This document shows, piece by piece, positions 42,749-56,173 of a DNA stretch of 64,000 nucleotides (position 1 is its first letter; each line of letters starts with the position of its first letter). The stretch comes from Anaspis maculata (taxonomy: Eukaryota > Arthropoda > Insecta > Coleoptera > Scraptiidae): the NCBI GenBank assembly GCA_949128115.1, contig OX421966.1:66957416-67021415 (forward strand), in the 5' to 3' direction. A program made the translations under genes and the position numbers. Below the pieces are notes generated by a model that saw nothing but the letters and a program-made list of their open reading frames with translations, had not been told where the DNA came from and searched no databases.

Positions 42749-43368
42749 TTGTTTCATTAAAAATGCGAGGTGCCCGCTTTAGGGCCCAAAGAGGCGCAAT
42801 ATTTATATTTGCGTACTTTTTGTCTTTTAACATTTAATTTAAGCTAATTTTGTCTGAACGTTCCTAAGTTACAAATTTTTGAAATCCGAAAGAAGTGAAC
42901 TTTAAAGGGCTGTATCTTTGTCATGAGGCCGAACTTTGCAAAATGGTTTATAGGTTTTCATCGTATTTTGACGAAATCTACTTACAGTTGAATTTTTTTG
43001 CTATCATCCTTGAAACACCCTGTATAGTAAATAAAATCACAAAATACATTCACAGGTTCAAAAATATTGCTTTTTTGTCTGTTGGAAAGAATTTTCTAAA
43101 ATCTTTCAAAACAACGAAAATATAGGGGATCAAAGGACCACCTTTTGAACCTCTACCTTCTACCTCAAGTTTGCAAACACCCTGTATAGGTCAGTTTTTT
43201 TCTACCTTCTTCGAAAATAGGTGAGATAGCCAAAATCATCGGAAATGGGGCACCCTGTACAACACACGGGTGAAGAAAAACATAACTTTCCTAGCTTCCA
43301 CGTGCGACGTTGCTGACATTTTACCAGCCATGAATATCGCCCGAAAAGTTTGAAACTAACAGAAATCA
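42749..43368. other. Foldback fragments
   Basis: Isolated CACCCTGTA ends at about 43015, 43180 and 43252, with GGGCTGTATCTTTGTCATGAGG inside. They look like single arms of elements of the TACAGGGTG group. Confidence 0.45.
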
Positions 43369-44452
43369 TACAGGGTGGCACAACGAAAACAGAACAGAGG
43401 GGTTTTTGGGCATTTCACCTCAGTTTTCTGGAAAAAGCTCGAACAGTTCGATTTTTATATTAAGGGGGACATCTGAAACATACATTGGCGGATTTCTATC
43501 TTAAGCCCCCTCACCCCCACCCGCCCCAACTTCGAAGTTTCAAATGACACCACCCACTTTGCGATACATCAAATTGAAAAGAATTAAATTCTCTTTCTGA
43601 AAAAATATTTCTTTAATTTTTAACCCCATTCCCTTTCTTCTAAAATTGTCAAAGTTTCCAATGAAATATTCTTGATCACTTGATTCTCTTCAGTACAGTC
43701 AACGTCATCCTGCACAGCATCGAGGGAGAAAATTTTCTGTGTAAAAAGTGTCACCCAAATCCACCTCTTCACTCCCCCACCTCAACTTCAAAATCTAAAA
43801 TGACACTACCTACTTTGTGATAAATCAAATCGAAGGGAATTGAGTTCCCTTCCTGGATAAAATATCTTAAGAATTTTCAAAAAGCCCCCTTCCCCCCTAG
43901 AATACTTCGAATGTTCAATTTATCAGGAGAGGGGTTGAAAATTTCAAAAAAATTGTTTTCAGAAAAAAAAATCAATTTCCTTTCATTTGATGTATCACAT
44001 CGTGCTGGTGGTGTCTGTCAAGTTTTGAAACTGGAGTGGGGGAGAGGAAAGGGGTGAATTTGGGTAACACTTTTCTCCACCGAAAATTTTCTCCTTAAAT
44101 GCTATTTAGGATGACGCTGATTGAATTGAAGAGAATTGAGGGGTCGAGGATATAAAATGGGAAAGTCAGAGAAATTTGGGAAGATAGGGGGTGGGGTTGA
44201 AAATTTTGAAAATATTTTTTTCAGAAAAAGAAATTGATTCTCTTTGATTTGATGTATCGCAAAGTAGATAGTGTCATTCGAAATTCTCAAGTTGAGGTGG
44301 GTAAGGGTGAGAGGGCTGAAGATAAAAATTTGACAATGTATGTTTCAGATGTCCCCCTCGATATAAAAATCGACCTGTCTGAGCTTTTTTTGAAAAAATG
44401 ATGTGAAATGCCCGAAAACCCCTCTGTTCTGTTTTCGTTGGGCCACCCTGTA
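43369..44452. mobile_element. Foldback element, TACAGGGTGGC termini
   Basis: Left ACGAAAACAGAACAGAGGGG pairs with right CCCCTCTGTTCTGTTTTCGT. Inner blocks GACATCTGAAACATACATTG and CTTTGCGATACATCAAATTG also pair, and the centre is near 43910. Confidence 0.85.
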
Positions 44453-46026
44453 TAAAAAGTCATGGTAACATAAACACCGTCTGATCCGGCAATTCTATGA
44501 CTTCGCTATTATTTCCCTATGAGCTTCTTCATGACTCCAGTTATAAGTAAAATCATGTGGTGTGAACACGAAAATATTGACCTTATGACTCGTTATGACT
44601 TCTCATATATGGCAGAACAGATAGTGTAAACACACCATAAATCTACAAATTCTAACCTAAACTGTCACTGACTGTCACCTCGAATTTTGACGACTGTCAT
44701 TTTAATGCTTCGAGCGACACCTGCGGGCAGTGTTTCAAACTATTTCTTAGTCTTGTTCTTATTTCTGGAGTAAATGGTCTGAGTTCCGCAAATTTGTAAC
44801 GTTCAACATGAAAATTCATAAGTTCAGTGTTAGAATCTTGGTAGTTCCAAAACCGTTTCGAAAGAAGACATGACATCACATTTCATGATGTTTCGTTTGT
44901 GTTAAAATATAAAACATTGATATTTTTGCAACGATGAATTCGTTGCAATTTTGCACCATTTAACGTATCACTCTGTAGAAATTTTACATGAAGTTTCTCA
45001 ACATACAATATTACAGGATGTGTTACGGAAAGATTAAGCAAATTGAGCAACAAACAAAATAAAAATCGTCATCGGCAATCGGAAGTTATTGATGCCTTCA
45101 AAGTCGAACCATTTTTCCGATACCGACAACTTCGTTGTCCAGCAGTTTATGTTGAAAAAAATAGCAAAAGTACTCCTGAAGATGAGTTTTCTGACAATAA
45201 AATAAATTGGGAGCAAGTGATTTTTTTTTAAAACAGTACCTACAGTGGAATAAGTACAATGTTGAGACGAGTTCAAGGGTTAAAACATTGTTCTTGGATC
45301 TGTTTTGGAGAATTTACTAAAATCTTTTCAGGTAATAAAAATTCAGGGGCTCATAGTCGCACCCGTTGAGCATTGTGTACGAGATTGTGGATATTTAACA
45401 AGAAAATATCTATCCAATCATGAAAAAAAATTAATCACTGAATAGCAAATTATGGATTTTCTCTGGTGAATTCTAGACAATTCCAGTTGATTGACCGATG
45501 AAAATGCTAACGACATACAAGCTGTTGGGAACTAAACATTGTCTCATAATCTTTCATAAAAACTGATGTTTTTATTGGTTACTATGCTGAAATTCACCAA
45601 AGAAAAACCCCAATCAACTGTTTCATGATTAAATTCTTTATTGGAACCTGGATAATGTTTTTTTTTGTATGTAGGTACTTTCGAAGCATTTTTTCACACT
45701 GCCCTGAACTTATTTTCCGCTCATTTTGTGGTGAGTCATAGAAATGAAAAAGATCGATTGCTGATGTTATCCAGGCCGAAGTGCTGTTTGTAAAATTATT
45801 TTGCCCCAGTTTTGCAGAGCAGCCCCAGACTTATCGTTTTGATGGCACACTTTGTATATTTTGAAATTATAAAAAAATTCAATTTTTAATTGTCACAAAT
45901 TGAAAAAACGAAAATACACCATTAACAGAGCTCGAGAAGCTGAATAAGAAGATACAATCAAAAGTGGAGCATCTTATTCAGAAAAATCTTTGGTTTTGTT
46001 ATAGCGCGAAAACGAAACACCTGTAC
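44453..46026. other. Intergenic, no recognised gene
   Basis: Short open frames (for example 45043-45231, +) have no recognisable domain. AT-rich, with no clear repeats. Confidence 0.3.
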
Positions 46027-47146
46027 TACAGGGTGTCCGTTTTTCGAAGGCTAAGCGTGGATATCTTGCTCATCTTTAGAGATATTAAGTCGGTTAAATT
46101 AGGAAAAGTTGCGCATTTTCATGACGATCAATGACCTAAAAAGATATTTGACCTATTTGTTTCAGTTTTCGAGATATCGTAAAAAACAAGAATTTGCAAC
46201 TTTAGTTTCAATTTTTTAATAAAAAAAAACCGATTGAAGGTGGCCTTTTCTAATTGAGACATTCTAAGGACACTTTTCCAAGGGAAATTCAAACCTATGG
46301 AAGAGTAATGTACAGCATGCTGTTCTTTTAAATTATTAAAGAAACAATCGACGAAGTACATTACTTTTCCATATGATTATCACGTCAATAAACCCGGCAA
46401 CAATGAATTACGGAAATTCCAAGCTGCCAAAATCTTTATTCTAGCTTTTAAAGCAACCGAGATACGACATTCAACTTTTTTCTCCAATGGGCGTCATATT
46501 GGATTTTGACATTTCTGAATACACTATTTTATTCCGGTTACAACGATGTGTCACATCACTACATTTACCTACTTTATTACCTTATCTCATTTTTTTTTGT
46601 TTGTTATGTTTTGACGGGTGTAAATGTTATTTTGTACATAATAGCACGAATAAAGATTGATTGATTGATTGACTGTTGGATGAATGTTTTTTTAGCAAAC
46701 ATTTTTTCAAATTTTATGAAGAGTGCTTTGAAAACAAAATTAGCACCGAGAATAAAAAAAAAAAGTAAATGTTAAACATTTGTTTAACAGTGATATATGA
46801 CACATCGTTGTAACCAGAAAAGAATTTTACAAATTTTATCCAAATCCATAAAAGAAAAACAAGTTAAATGTTGTATCTCGGTTGTTTTGGAGCTAGAATA
46901 AAGATTTTGACAGCTTTGAATTCCCCTTGAAAAAATGCCCTTACAATCTCTTGATTCGAAAAGGCCACCTTCAACCGTTTTTTCAATAAAAAACTGAAAC
47001 AAAAATGACAAATTCCAGTTTTTTCACGATACCTTGAAAACGGGAACTGATAGGTCAAATATCTTTTCAGACCAATTTAACCGGCTTTGTATCTCTTAAA
47101 ATGAGCGAGATATCCATGCTTAGCCCCGAACAACGGACACCCTGTA
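46027..47146. mobile_element. Foldback element, TACAGGGTGTCCG termini, with a LINE tail inside
   Basis: GGATATCTTGCTCATCTTTAGAG pairs with CTTAAAATGAGCGAGATATCC, and CTAAGCGTGGA with TCCATGCTTAG. The middle holds AATAAAGATTGATTGATTGATTG (46649-46671), a LINE-like 3' end with a GATT repeat. Confidence 0.8.
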
Positions 47147-49547
47147 GGATTTTTTAGATCAATAATTTCATGTCCAACACTTTTTTCTCCATCTCTTAAA
47201 GGAGAGGGCGCTAGGAAAGCTCAACACACTGTTGCAGAACCCTCTATGATCAGTTTAACATGGGACACCCTGTTATAGTCGTTCCAATTCGAAAAATAAT
47301 TACAATATGCCTGTTCTCTTGCTCGCCTGACAAACAAAAAACTGAATTCAGTAAGTGGTACCTATTCAGTGGATATCACGTGTATAACTTTTTACTTTCC
47401 CGGCCCACCCACGAACACGGAGGGAAAGTATTGTAATCGTGCAGAAAAAAAGTTTCGAGATTTCACCGGATATATCCGTTTTGAGGTCCTCCAAGACGAT
47501 TAAGACCATTTTCAGAATGATGTCTGTCTGTGTGTGTGTGTGTATGTGTGTGTGTATGTGTGTGTGTCTGTCTGTGATCTTCCACGATAACTGCCGTAAC
47601 GTTGACTGGATCGACTTGATATTTGGTATACAAACATGGTTGTTGCCTGAAAAGAGCCCATTAGTTTTTGGCTGTCATCTGTCAAACCCAACTGTCACTA
47701 TCATCAAATGTCAGAAGCTATATCTCACGGAACTCAACTTGCAATATGTCATTTGAAAGCCCTTAAAAAACTGTATTCAAAACAGTTGGAAACATTGCCC
47801 TATCTGTCATCTGTCAAATAATAAAAAATGTTAAAGTACAAAACTTTACCAATTAATTATTCAAAATCTATCTGATGGATTGGAACCAGATTTGGCAGGA
47901 AGCAACACAACAAAAGAGTCAAATTGAGGCCGCAGTTGCAGTTTTCCACCATCCTCCAGTTGAGCGTAATGAATTTTCGAAATTTCTCCTGGCCGTTGCC
48001 ACTCAGGAGGGGCTCTCGCCGGTGTTTCGACCAGCACGACTCGCTTTTGTAGCAGGACTCCACTCAAAAATTTATTCCTGCTCGGGGATCGACTTTTTTT
48101 TGGAAATTTCAACTGATATCAAAAGTAGATTGTATTGAGCGTCGTGCAGGTCTATTTTCAGAGTTGACACGGTTTCGGTTTTCCGACTGTAATTTTTTCA
48201 AAATGAAATTTGCACATTCCGTGAATTTGAGAAAAACGCAATGCAAACTTCTACATGCGGTAAGTCCCACGAAATATTGATTTTAGGTGCAGACATGCTG
48301 TGAATAAAAGTTAGAGAAAAGATTGAGCTAATTTTTGGAGGAAAAATTTTTGAAATCGGATAAACAGTTGCCGAGTTTTCCTCTCTGGAAAAACTGCAAA
48401 TTTTCCAACTTTTTATTCCGTGAACAGATTTCTTGGAATTGTTTTTTTTAGAGAATAGATAACTGGTTCTTGAACATTTTCCAATAATTTCTCTCCAATT
48501 TCCCGGAAATTTTCCTCCTGAAAATATAAAACCACTCATGCGATCGTACAAATTAAGCGGTTCTGTCACGATAATTACCGAATTATTGATCCGATCGAAT
48601 CGAAATCAGGTACGGAGGCCTAAGTTCAGCCTGGAATGATCTGATTAGACTTTGGGTGGATGATTTTGATCGGAAGCCCTCAGGTGGCACATTGGGTCTG
48701 GGTTTGTCTGCCCAAGCTCTATATTGAAAATATAGAGTCGAAATTTGACACACAGATGCAGTAAAAGTTTTCAATCAAGTTTTTGCAATTTCATCATCAT
48801 ATCTAAAGTAGGAACAAAAATTCCAATAAGGAACCAGCATTGCATTTTTGAGATATCACAACAGTTAGCTAGCTAGTTCTACCTTTTGGATCATTTCATC
48901 ACCTTGGAAAACTGACCTAACCTGTCATTTTTTCTGTCCGCTCAACAATGGATGCAGGATGCTCGCTAAACGCTCGACTAAATAGAATTTTTTCATCAAT
49001 TTCCAAATCGAATCGCCCCCTCTCGAAGGGACACTTCGATCAAAATCATTACTGACGTCTCTGGATACCGCCGGGAAAGTTTTGTGTCGCCCCACAACAG
49101 ATTTTTTTTCATTGGAGTAATTCAAGGAAAGAACTTTGCATGAAACCTGAATCACCCTGTATTATTACATGAAGATTTATTAACATAATGTTATATCAAA
49201 AGACAAGGAGATTCAGCAATTGTTATTTAAAGTTATTGAACAAATTCCCAAAGAATGTTGTTGTTACTGTACCAATTGAGGTACCAATGTATCCCTGTGC
49301 ATGACACGGTTCATGTTCTTCTCTGTGCGTTCATCAAACTGTAGCAAATCTTGTTTGAACACACCACATTTTTGTACATAAACACTGATTTTTTCTCTCA
49401 TACAAAATACTCTATTTTTATAGCAATAAAACATTTATCCAACTTAGCTTATATTTACATTAAACCTACTCTCATACATATTACCAACACCACAACAAAT
49501 CTGTGCATCGACTTGAAATGCAGTTTGGCAAGAGACGTCCTGCCGGC
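47147..49547. other. Intergenic; TG microsatellite and repeats
   Basis: A TG-rich microsatellite lies at 47526-47572. The CCACGGAGGGAAAG..CCGGATATATCCG segment before it looks repetitive. Open frames at 47857-48138 on both strands are not recognisable. 49260-49547 is the probable 3' UTR of SF3B6. Confidence 0.35.
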
Positions 49548-49985
49548 TCACGTGTTGATGCCGTACTTCGACTTCATCTTGTCGATCTCTTCCTGTTTCT
49601 TCTCGATGTCGGTCTTCTTGAACGCCTTGCTGGCCTGGTAGTACAGCACGACCAGGTATCTGTTGCACACGTTGAAGCCGGACAGATGATCGCAGGCGTT
49701 TTTCGCGTCGAAAATGTCCTCGTACACCACGAAAGCCGTGCCCCTGGTTTCGGGCGTGTTGCCCACGCGGATCTGCCTGATGGCGCCGTACTTGCCGAAG
49801 ATGTCGTACATTTCCTCGGCGGAGATTTTGTACGGCAGGTTTCTGATGTAGAGTATCCTGTTGATTTCCGGGGGCAACCTAACCTACAAAACGCAAAACA
49901 AAACACGCTCAACAGACGGTACGGCGGAAATGCAACCGGGAAGGTATGTACTCACGTTTGCTTTTCTCTGCATTGCCAATGCCAT
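49548..49985 (-). CDS. SF3B6: Splicing factor SF3B6 (SF3b p14), two exons
   Basis: Exon 1 (49956-49985) encodes [10 protein letters not shown] and is followed by GTGAGT. After a 72-bp intron ending TTTTGTAG, exon 2 (49548-49883) begins [20 protein letters not shown]. The product is 121 residues, against about 125 in mammals. It is a single RRM with RNP2-like ILYIRNL and RNP1-like RGTAFVVY, the family block [17 protein letters not shown] and the C-terminal helix ending SKYGINT. SF3B6 is the U2 snRNP SF3b subunit that sits next to the branch-point adenosine. Sequence and length agree with a functional gene. The GC-rich, codon-biased exon contrasts with its flanks. Confidence 0.97.
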
Positions 49986-50516
49986 TTTGGTGGTGTTCCC
50001 TCGGGATTGTAGCGGGATAAAACAAAAATCGGCTTCTTTCTGGCTAATTTGGAGTTTGGATGCCTCGAAAACTGAAAACACCAAGCCGTCGAACTGTCAA
50101 TAGTGTCACTGTCAATAATAATTGTCAATTGTCAAAGCACATCAACACTGTCACAAATGCTGTGAGCTGTGAGTGTGACGTGCCATGTATACTTGGTTGT
50201 CTACATTGCAGGATGATATTACTTCACCGTGTTTGGACCATGGATAAATAGTACAGGCCAGTTAGAATAAAAATTGGCTTAACCTGGAAATTTCAAATAA
50301 CAAGCTGAAATTTTGAGGATATTGTCAGAAAGCTACTTTGAACAAACCCTGAAAAGTCCCAAAAAATCCCACTTGGGCAAACGCCGCCATCTTGATATCT
50401 AACATGATCTCAACTTTTTCTCAGTTTTTACAGTTTTATTTTAATTTTTCGTTACAACTGAACTAAGTACCTATACATATTATCATTAAATAGGGTAAGA
50501 AGATTCCTCTATATCT
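49986..50516. other. 5' flank of SF3B6 and intergenic DNA
   Basis: Presumed SF3B6 promoter region (no TATA box seen). GTGTCACTGTCAATAATAATTGTCAATTGTC repeats occur near 50100. Confidence 0.3.
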
Positions 50517-51408
50517 AGGGTTGCCAGATTTTTTTGAATCATATATATGAGACACCTGAGAAATATATATGAGATTAGCAAAAAATATATGAGGTTCAAT
50601 TTTTTATTATGATTATCCAGATCCACATCACAATAAAAATTCCGTGAAAAAGACAAATGAAAAATAAACAATTTTAAAATCTGATGGAATTTAATAAAGT
50701 TATAATTTTACCTGGGGTCCTCGCAGGTTCACCTATATTGGCGCCATCGCCAACCCCAACCCCAACCAGCCCGATGGATAAAGCGCTCCCGGTTAAACAG
50801 CCAATTAAACCAGTGAGCTTGTATACTTGAAGACCTGCGCACGAGCTGCGAGCAAAAGGGGACCGCCTATATGAGAAGATCTATTCTATACTAACTACCT
50901 ACCTCTATAATTAACAGTTAACAGTTCGCTCATCTTTGAAAAAGTAGGTAGGTAATCTAAAGGAATTTAACGATGAAATACTCTTTTATCAAGTTAAGAA
51001 AAATAACTTCATTCAGGGCAATAATTCCGACCCTTCCATGTAATTTTTAGAAAATAATAAGCACAAAACTAAGTACAGACATATTCAAAAATATTTTGCA
51101 GCTGCAGTTGCCGATTTTCAGTAGCTTTTTTGCTGATGCCTTCTCCTGGACATCCGTTCATTAGTGTCTCATGATGAAAAAAAAACTCTCAACCTGAGAA
51201 AGAATAAAACATTACAGTTCAGAATTGTAATGCTTGAATTGCAGCGCAAAAATAAAAAAATATAATAAAAATTAACAAAATTATGTCTGAAACAGCTAAT
51301 AGCTGAAAATATATGAGATTTGCTCATATATTTGATGTGTGGTATGAGGTATGAGATCTTGTTGAAATATATGAGTCTCATACCAAATATATGAGATCTG
51401 GCAACCCT
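50517..51408. mobile_element. AGGGTTGCCAGAT-terminated element, complete copy
   Basis: AGGGTTGCCAGAT at the left and ATCTGGCAACCCT at the right are inverted. ATCT occurs on both sides (50513-50516 and 51409-51412). The ends are rich in ATATATGAG. A second, right-truncated copy at 58846-59657 is nearly colinear, including CACCTATATTGGCGCCATCG. No transposase is present. Confidence 0.8.
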
Positions 51409-51411
51409 ATC

Positions 51412-51608
51412 TATATCCCATCCACATTCTATTTTCAGTAGAATGACTTTTTGGTGCAAAAATAGAGTGATAAGTTGGAGCGCTGGGAAAATACGGCCCA
51501 AATACGCCAAACTTTGCAGATGCCATCAGCCGTAGCCCCCAAGCTTGTCACTTTATTTCTGCTCCAAAAAGTCATTCTACAGAAAATAGAAAGTGTATAT
51601 GGGATATA
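51412..51608. mobile_element. MITE with TATATCC termini, third copy
   Basis: Same inverted ATTTTCAGTAGAATGACTTTTTGG and TTGTCACTTTATTT blocks as 25481-25689. It directly abuts the element to its left. Confidence 0.75.
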
Positions 51609-51612
51609 GCTG

Positions 51613-51987
51613 ATGCCCCGGCACCTCGTAACGGGAGAAGATGCGTATACTCCTCTCCATCTTCAGCACATAGGTGAATTTCGTCATCTTCATCTACCTC
51701 CACCGACCTATTGCTGCAGCCATAGCCAGTGCAGAAACCACACTCATTATCAAAGTGCTATTTTAATGGCCCCGGTTCTTGATTCGATGTTTTGGGCTTG
51801 TATTTCCCTTGGTATTTTCCATTCGAGTTGTTATTGGTCTTACAGAGTTTCTTTGCTCATGATGGCTTATGCGGTTTTTGAAGGAATGCATTACATCAGG
51901 CATTCTTGTGCCCCAAATTTTATCAAGTCAGTCCACCAAACATCATCAATGAATAAGAGGTTCGTTCCTGGCAACTGGCCAAACTAA
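51613..51987 (+). CDS. Hypothetical protein, 124 residues
   Basis: The frame contains a His/Pro-rich start (LHLQHIGEFRHLHLPPPTYC), a Cys/His cluster (CCSHSQCRNHTHYQ) and two hydrophobic segments (MFWACISLGIFHSSCYW and SLLMMAYAVFEGM). The uneven composition and length are better than chance for this AT-rich region, but I recognise no family. It could be an exon of a membrane protein. A candidate terminal exon follows at 52552-52636. Confidence 0.3.
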   Translation: MPRHLVTGEDAYTPLHLQHIGEFRHLHLPPPTYCCSHSQCRNHTHYQSAILMAPVLDSMFWACISLGIFHSSCYWSYRVSLLMMAYAVFEGMHYIRHSCAPNFIKSVHQTSSMNKRFVPGNWPN

Positions 51988-54315
51988 GCTTGTACCATTT
52001 CAAAAATTATAAGGTGTTCGTTGCCATCGAGGTTGCCATCAAATGCTTGGAAAGAGTATATGGCCACAAGATTCACCTGGAAGTAATTTGATAGGATTTG
52101 GTGTTGACACTAATGTTTTATATTCTCTGATAGTTCGACGCAGAAGAACGATAAAGGCTTAAAAAATTTTGGGTTGAAATATGGCTACACTTGGAGAAAC
52201 TTCGATGGCTCTCGGGAGGAGAAAAAAAAGGAGAATGTCTTTTTTCTGGGAATAGGCCTAGGCACTGGGTACCCATCGTTTTCAGTTTGTTACATTGCTG
52301 AATGAAGAATTATGAAGTTTCACTCTTGTGCTTTGATAATTCACTGATTTACGTGAAAATTAAATTTTTAGGGAAAAGACCAGTTTTTTCAGAATATTTC
52401 AGGAACGCTTCAGTACATCTGAAATGGTTTGATGGAGCTTCATAGGCATGAACAGAAGGCTATGTATGCCCGTTTACGTGACTCTACCTCTTTCGGTTCA
52501 TGAGTTAATTTTTTTTCTTCTTTCTTTTTCTCTTCCACCCTGTATACAGAGCTGTATGTCTGTCGCCGATGGCTACACTTCTGAATCGGAAGATTATGGT
52601 CCATACAACAACTACATGCCAAATGGCATGTTTTAACGATAAAATACAGGGTGCTTTTGCCTAACATTTCAACTATTATAAGAAGATCTCCAATTTTTAT
52701 ATTTTGTAATTTTTTTGTGTTGACATTAAGATTTTGAATTGAATAAATGATTTATAGATCACGCTTATCCACCCTTAAAAACCTCTGGAGAAGCAAAAAA
52801 TCATGAAAAGCGGGTCGCTGTGATGTTTTGTTGAGGAATGGGCGACTAAAAACAAAACAAAATGAAAGTAGGATGAAAAATCAAGATATCGGCGTTTGCC
52901 CAAATGGGATTTCTGGGGACTTTTGAGGGCTTGTTTCTACTGAGTCTATGAAGATACTCTCCAAATTTCAGCTCGTTATTTGAAATTTCCGGGTAGATAT
53001 CTTATTGGCCTGTACTAAAAGCCTCTATGGATGAATACCTCTTACAGTAAAAAAAGTTTTGTGAAAATTGACAAAGAAAAAACAGGTTTTCTCAAGTTAA
53101 CTTGTTCGAACTTGTTTTTATCCAAATTCACACATCGGATTCAAGTTCAGGACATTGAAATTTAGTCGGAAAAGATACCAATCTTGTCGTGATCGATTCT
53201 TCATGGCCCAGGAAGAAAAAAAGTCACCCAGCCGAGTTTCGCCCTTCCCCACGACCCCCCTCCAACAATGATCGACACTTTTTGTGCCAAAATTGTATCA
53301 ACTGGTTGTGATGCGTCAAACTACGACGTATTTGCATCCATTGGATTGACCATCGAGTTCTAGTATACCTTTCATTTTGAAAACAGCCTAAACAAATTCA
53401 AAACTGACTAAAACTCTGAGTGCTGAATCAGAATTGAATGTCGAACCACATAATGAGTGTTTCATGCAGTTTTGAAATCGTTTAGGCTGTTTTCATACTA
53501 GTTTAGTCTGGCGATGCTCAGCGTTCTCCCTGACGGGCGTAGTAGGCATCGCAATTCGACCGACGACCGGAAGAAAAATAATTTGTGTACTCTCCATGTG
53601 CGGTTAAGGATTGATTTTCTCGCCATAATGTTTAGAAAATAGTTCAGTCTATCCACCTCTGCGATTATTTCAGTTACATCCAGTTGGACATTGGAAAAGG
53701 TACGTCTGAACTGGATGTTGAAAAATACCTAATTCTTAGCCTACCAATCAGGCCAAAATTGGAAATTTGGAAAATTGACTTCATAATAGGATTTTGGGAA
53801 TGCCATATAACAGGTTAAGACACAAAACATGCCACCTTTGCGTCCTCTTGTATATGTAAAAAAATAAAAAGTGATTTCTCTGACCTCCCGAAGAAATTAT
53901 TTTTTCAAGCATGAAGGATGGGAGAGACATGGCGACCAATGCCATCGAGATTCACAATGGAGTCACATCATCCCCATTTGAGTGATACAACGAAATTGAA
54001 AGATGGTTTGGTAGGAGTTCTTGGACCGTCAACTTGACAGGGCCCCCTGCGGCCCCCTAAGGGGAAGTTTTTGTGTTTCCCCTTCTAATATCGTTCGTTA
54101 GGGCTTGTAGAACACTCATGCAGAAGGAATTTTCTGTATCATTAAATGCCGTATAGGAATGCCTACCAACCCCACTACAGGTACAAAAATTTATAGCAAG
54201 TTATAGCGCGATAATTTCTTCACATAATGAATCTTTGGAAAGAGACCAAAAAGAGAATAAAAACAAAACACAGAAAACGGGAAAAAGCTCGCGAAAAAAA
54301 GATAGCTGATGACGC
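51988..54315. other. Intergenic; possible small terminal exon
   Basis: After CACCCTGTATACAG a frame at 52552-52636 (+) reads SCMSVADGYTSESEDYGPYN and ends TAA. It could be a terminal exon but has no recognised match. TACAGGGTG fragments occur at about 52535 and 52645. A short inverted pair AAAACAGCCTAAAC/GTTTAGGCTGTTTT lies at 53381-53502. Confidence 0.3.
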
Positions 54316-55075
54316 TAGGGATGTCCAAATGTTGTCGGTGAATCGATTAGTGCTAATCGAATCGAATCGTAATCAATAGTTTGATTCGATTAAAAAATCG
54401 TATGAAATGAATCGATCAATCGATGCATCGAAAAGAACCGTTCTTAGTGCATTCAGTTTGGCGGGGCCGAGGGCGGGGCAACTTATTTAGGTTTGTGGTG
54501 TTAATAGAGATAATGCCCCTGGCGAAAAAAATAAGAATAATAATAATGTTGACAATAATAAATGATGTCCCATCAATAATCGATACAAATGACAAAAAAA
54601 TTGAACGACTTTTCGGCATTAACGACTGTTGTCGCGTGCGCAGTGATGTGAGTCGGGTATTTACCGGGTAGGTAGGTGGATATAAATCGGGTATTTACCC
54701 GAGCAATACCTACTTACCCACCCAACCCAGTTTAACAAAAAAGTTGACAGTTATAGGTTAAATGATTTTTTTTCCAAGTTCTAAGGCTTTATAGACATAT
54801 TCTCCAAAGCACTTATCATTATTTTGCTGCTGTGAGCAGAAAACATCATTGTTTGTTGTTATTTCTCCAATTGTTCATAACAATCAAGAAAATAGAGAGG
54901 TACCCTATTAGAGACCCGATTTTGGGTAAATACCGGGTATTTTACATCACTGCATTCACTAAATAATCCGAGAAATAATCGTATACCTACAGTTGAATCG
55001 ATTCAACTTTTCAGATGCATCGTTTATTCCATTGAATCGATTCAAGTATGAATCGAATCGAAGTTGGGCATCCCT
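54316..55075. mobile_element. hAT-like MITE (TAGGGATGTCC / GGGCATCCCTA ends)
   Basis: The ends are inverted and the subterminal regions are rich in AATCGATTC/GAATCGATT, as in common hAT MITEs. The flanks (CTGATGACG and CTGACGCG) suggest a decayed duplication. Confidence 0.6.
54641..54952. mobile_element. Nested element, CAGTGATGT / ACATCACTG ends
   Basis: CAGTGATGTGAGTCGGGTATTTACCGGGT at the left is inverted as ACCGGGTATTTTACATCACTG at the right. It is inserted inside the hAT-like MITE. The target duplication is not clear. Confidence 0.55.
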
Positions 55076-55294
55076 AGCTGACGCGTGTATAGAAGAATCT
55101 CGCGAAAAAAAAGCAGTCGACGCGTGTAAAATAGGAATGAAATGCAGAAAAAAAAGCGGAAGATTGCAAAAAAGAAGGATAAAAACGCACGGAAAGTATC
55201 GCGCAAAAACATATCAAAAAGTAGGGGAGACCCTCGGGGAGACCGGGGTACGTTGTTGTCGTTGTTACAGGGGCCAGTTGTTACATTGCATTTT

Positions 55295-55675
55295 AAGGGG
55301 TTTCTGATGCGAATAAAAAAATTGTTGACGGGAATCGGTTTCATTCTATTTTTTTCGTCAAGTAGAAACTCCTCCAAAGAGAAAATGTACGGGCAATGCT
55401 ATCAAATTTTCAAAATTGATTTCGATTTTGGAAAATTCAAAAACTAGATAGCAACGCACACATCTTTCTTCAAGAAAATTGCATGCCAAATTTAAACTTT
55501 TTATTTTCAAAAAAAAGGTACCTACCAAAAATGATTTCTCGTAGACATGAAAAAGTGAATTAGGTAGTAGAAATAATTTTTGGTACCTACTTTTTTTTGA
55601 AAACAGACAGTTCCAATTTGGCACGCGACTTTCTTGAAGAAAGATGTATGTGCGTTGCTATCTAGTTTCATTTTC
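55295..55675. mobile_element. Truncated AAGGGGTTTCTGATGCG foldback
   Basis: Matches the left arm, loop and inner right arm of 17280-17811 (for example GAAACTCCTCCAAAGAGAAAATGTACGG) and then breaks off near CTATCTAGTTTCATTTTCC, so the outer right arm is missing. Confidence 0.75.
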
Positions 55676-56014
55676 CTATGTAGTTGCATGGCGATATGTT
55701 GAGTCGTTACCGAGGTCGTTACCTACCAGGTGGCTTCAAGACTCAACGCTTCAAGCTATATGTTTTTTGAACTTTTTGAGTAAATTATAGGTACACACCT
55801 GTGAAGAAATGCCGAGCACTCGAAAACTGTAGGTACACATGTTCAGTTTCAGGTTTCAGTATCCCAGCATTCAGTTATCTAATATCTATGGTTCAGTTGA
55901 TAAATGGTACCTATTCGAGACAAGCTGTTCAGTTCTTTCTTATTCGCTCCTGCTCTAAAGGCATGCAACAATCCAAATTATTGTCATATAGGTAACTCAA
56001 AGTTATATAATAAG
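55676..56014. other. Intergenic, no feature seen
   Basis: AT-rich sequence. Open frame 55801-55995 is not recognised. Confidence 0.3.
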
Positions 56015-56173
56015 AACACCCAAATGGTCTAGAGGTATCACCCCGAAATTTTGTTTCGGCTGGAATGACAATTTCTCGAGAAAACATCGGCCGATTTTGG
56101 AAGTCTTTGCGGTGCTCGATCTCGATGGAGTAATCTTTTGACTACAAGGTATACCATCTTAGGTCAAGCTATT

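Noticed and set aside
42241..42833. Overlapping open frames on both strands
   Set aside because: They mirror each other because the sequence is palindromic. The translations are not independent evidence of coding.
47526..47572. TG repeat as Z-DNA or a regulatory element
   Set aside because: Ordinary microsatellite. Nothing around it supports a specific role.
49574..50012. Other frames over the SF3B6 exon
   Set aside because: GC-rich shadow frames of the conserved - strand RRM.
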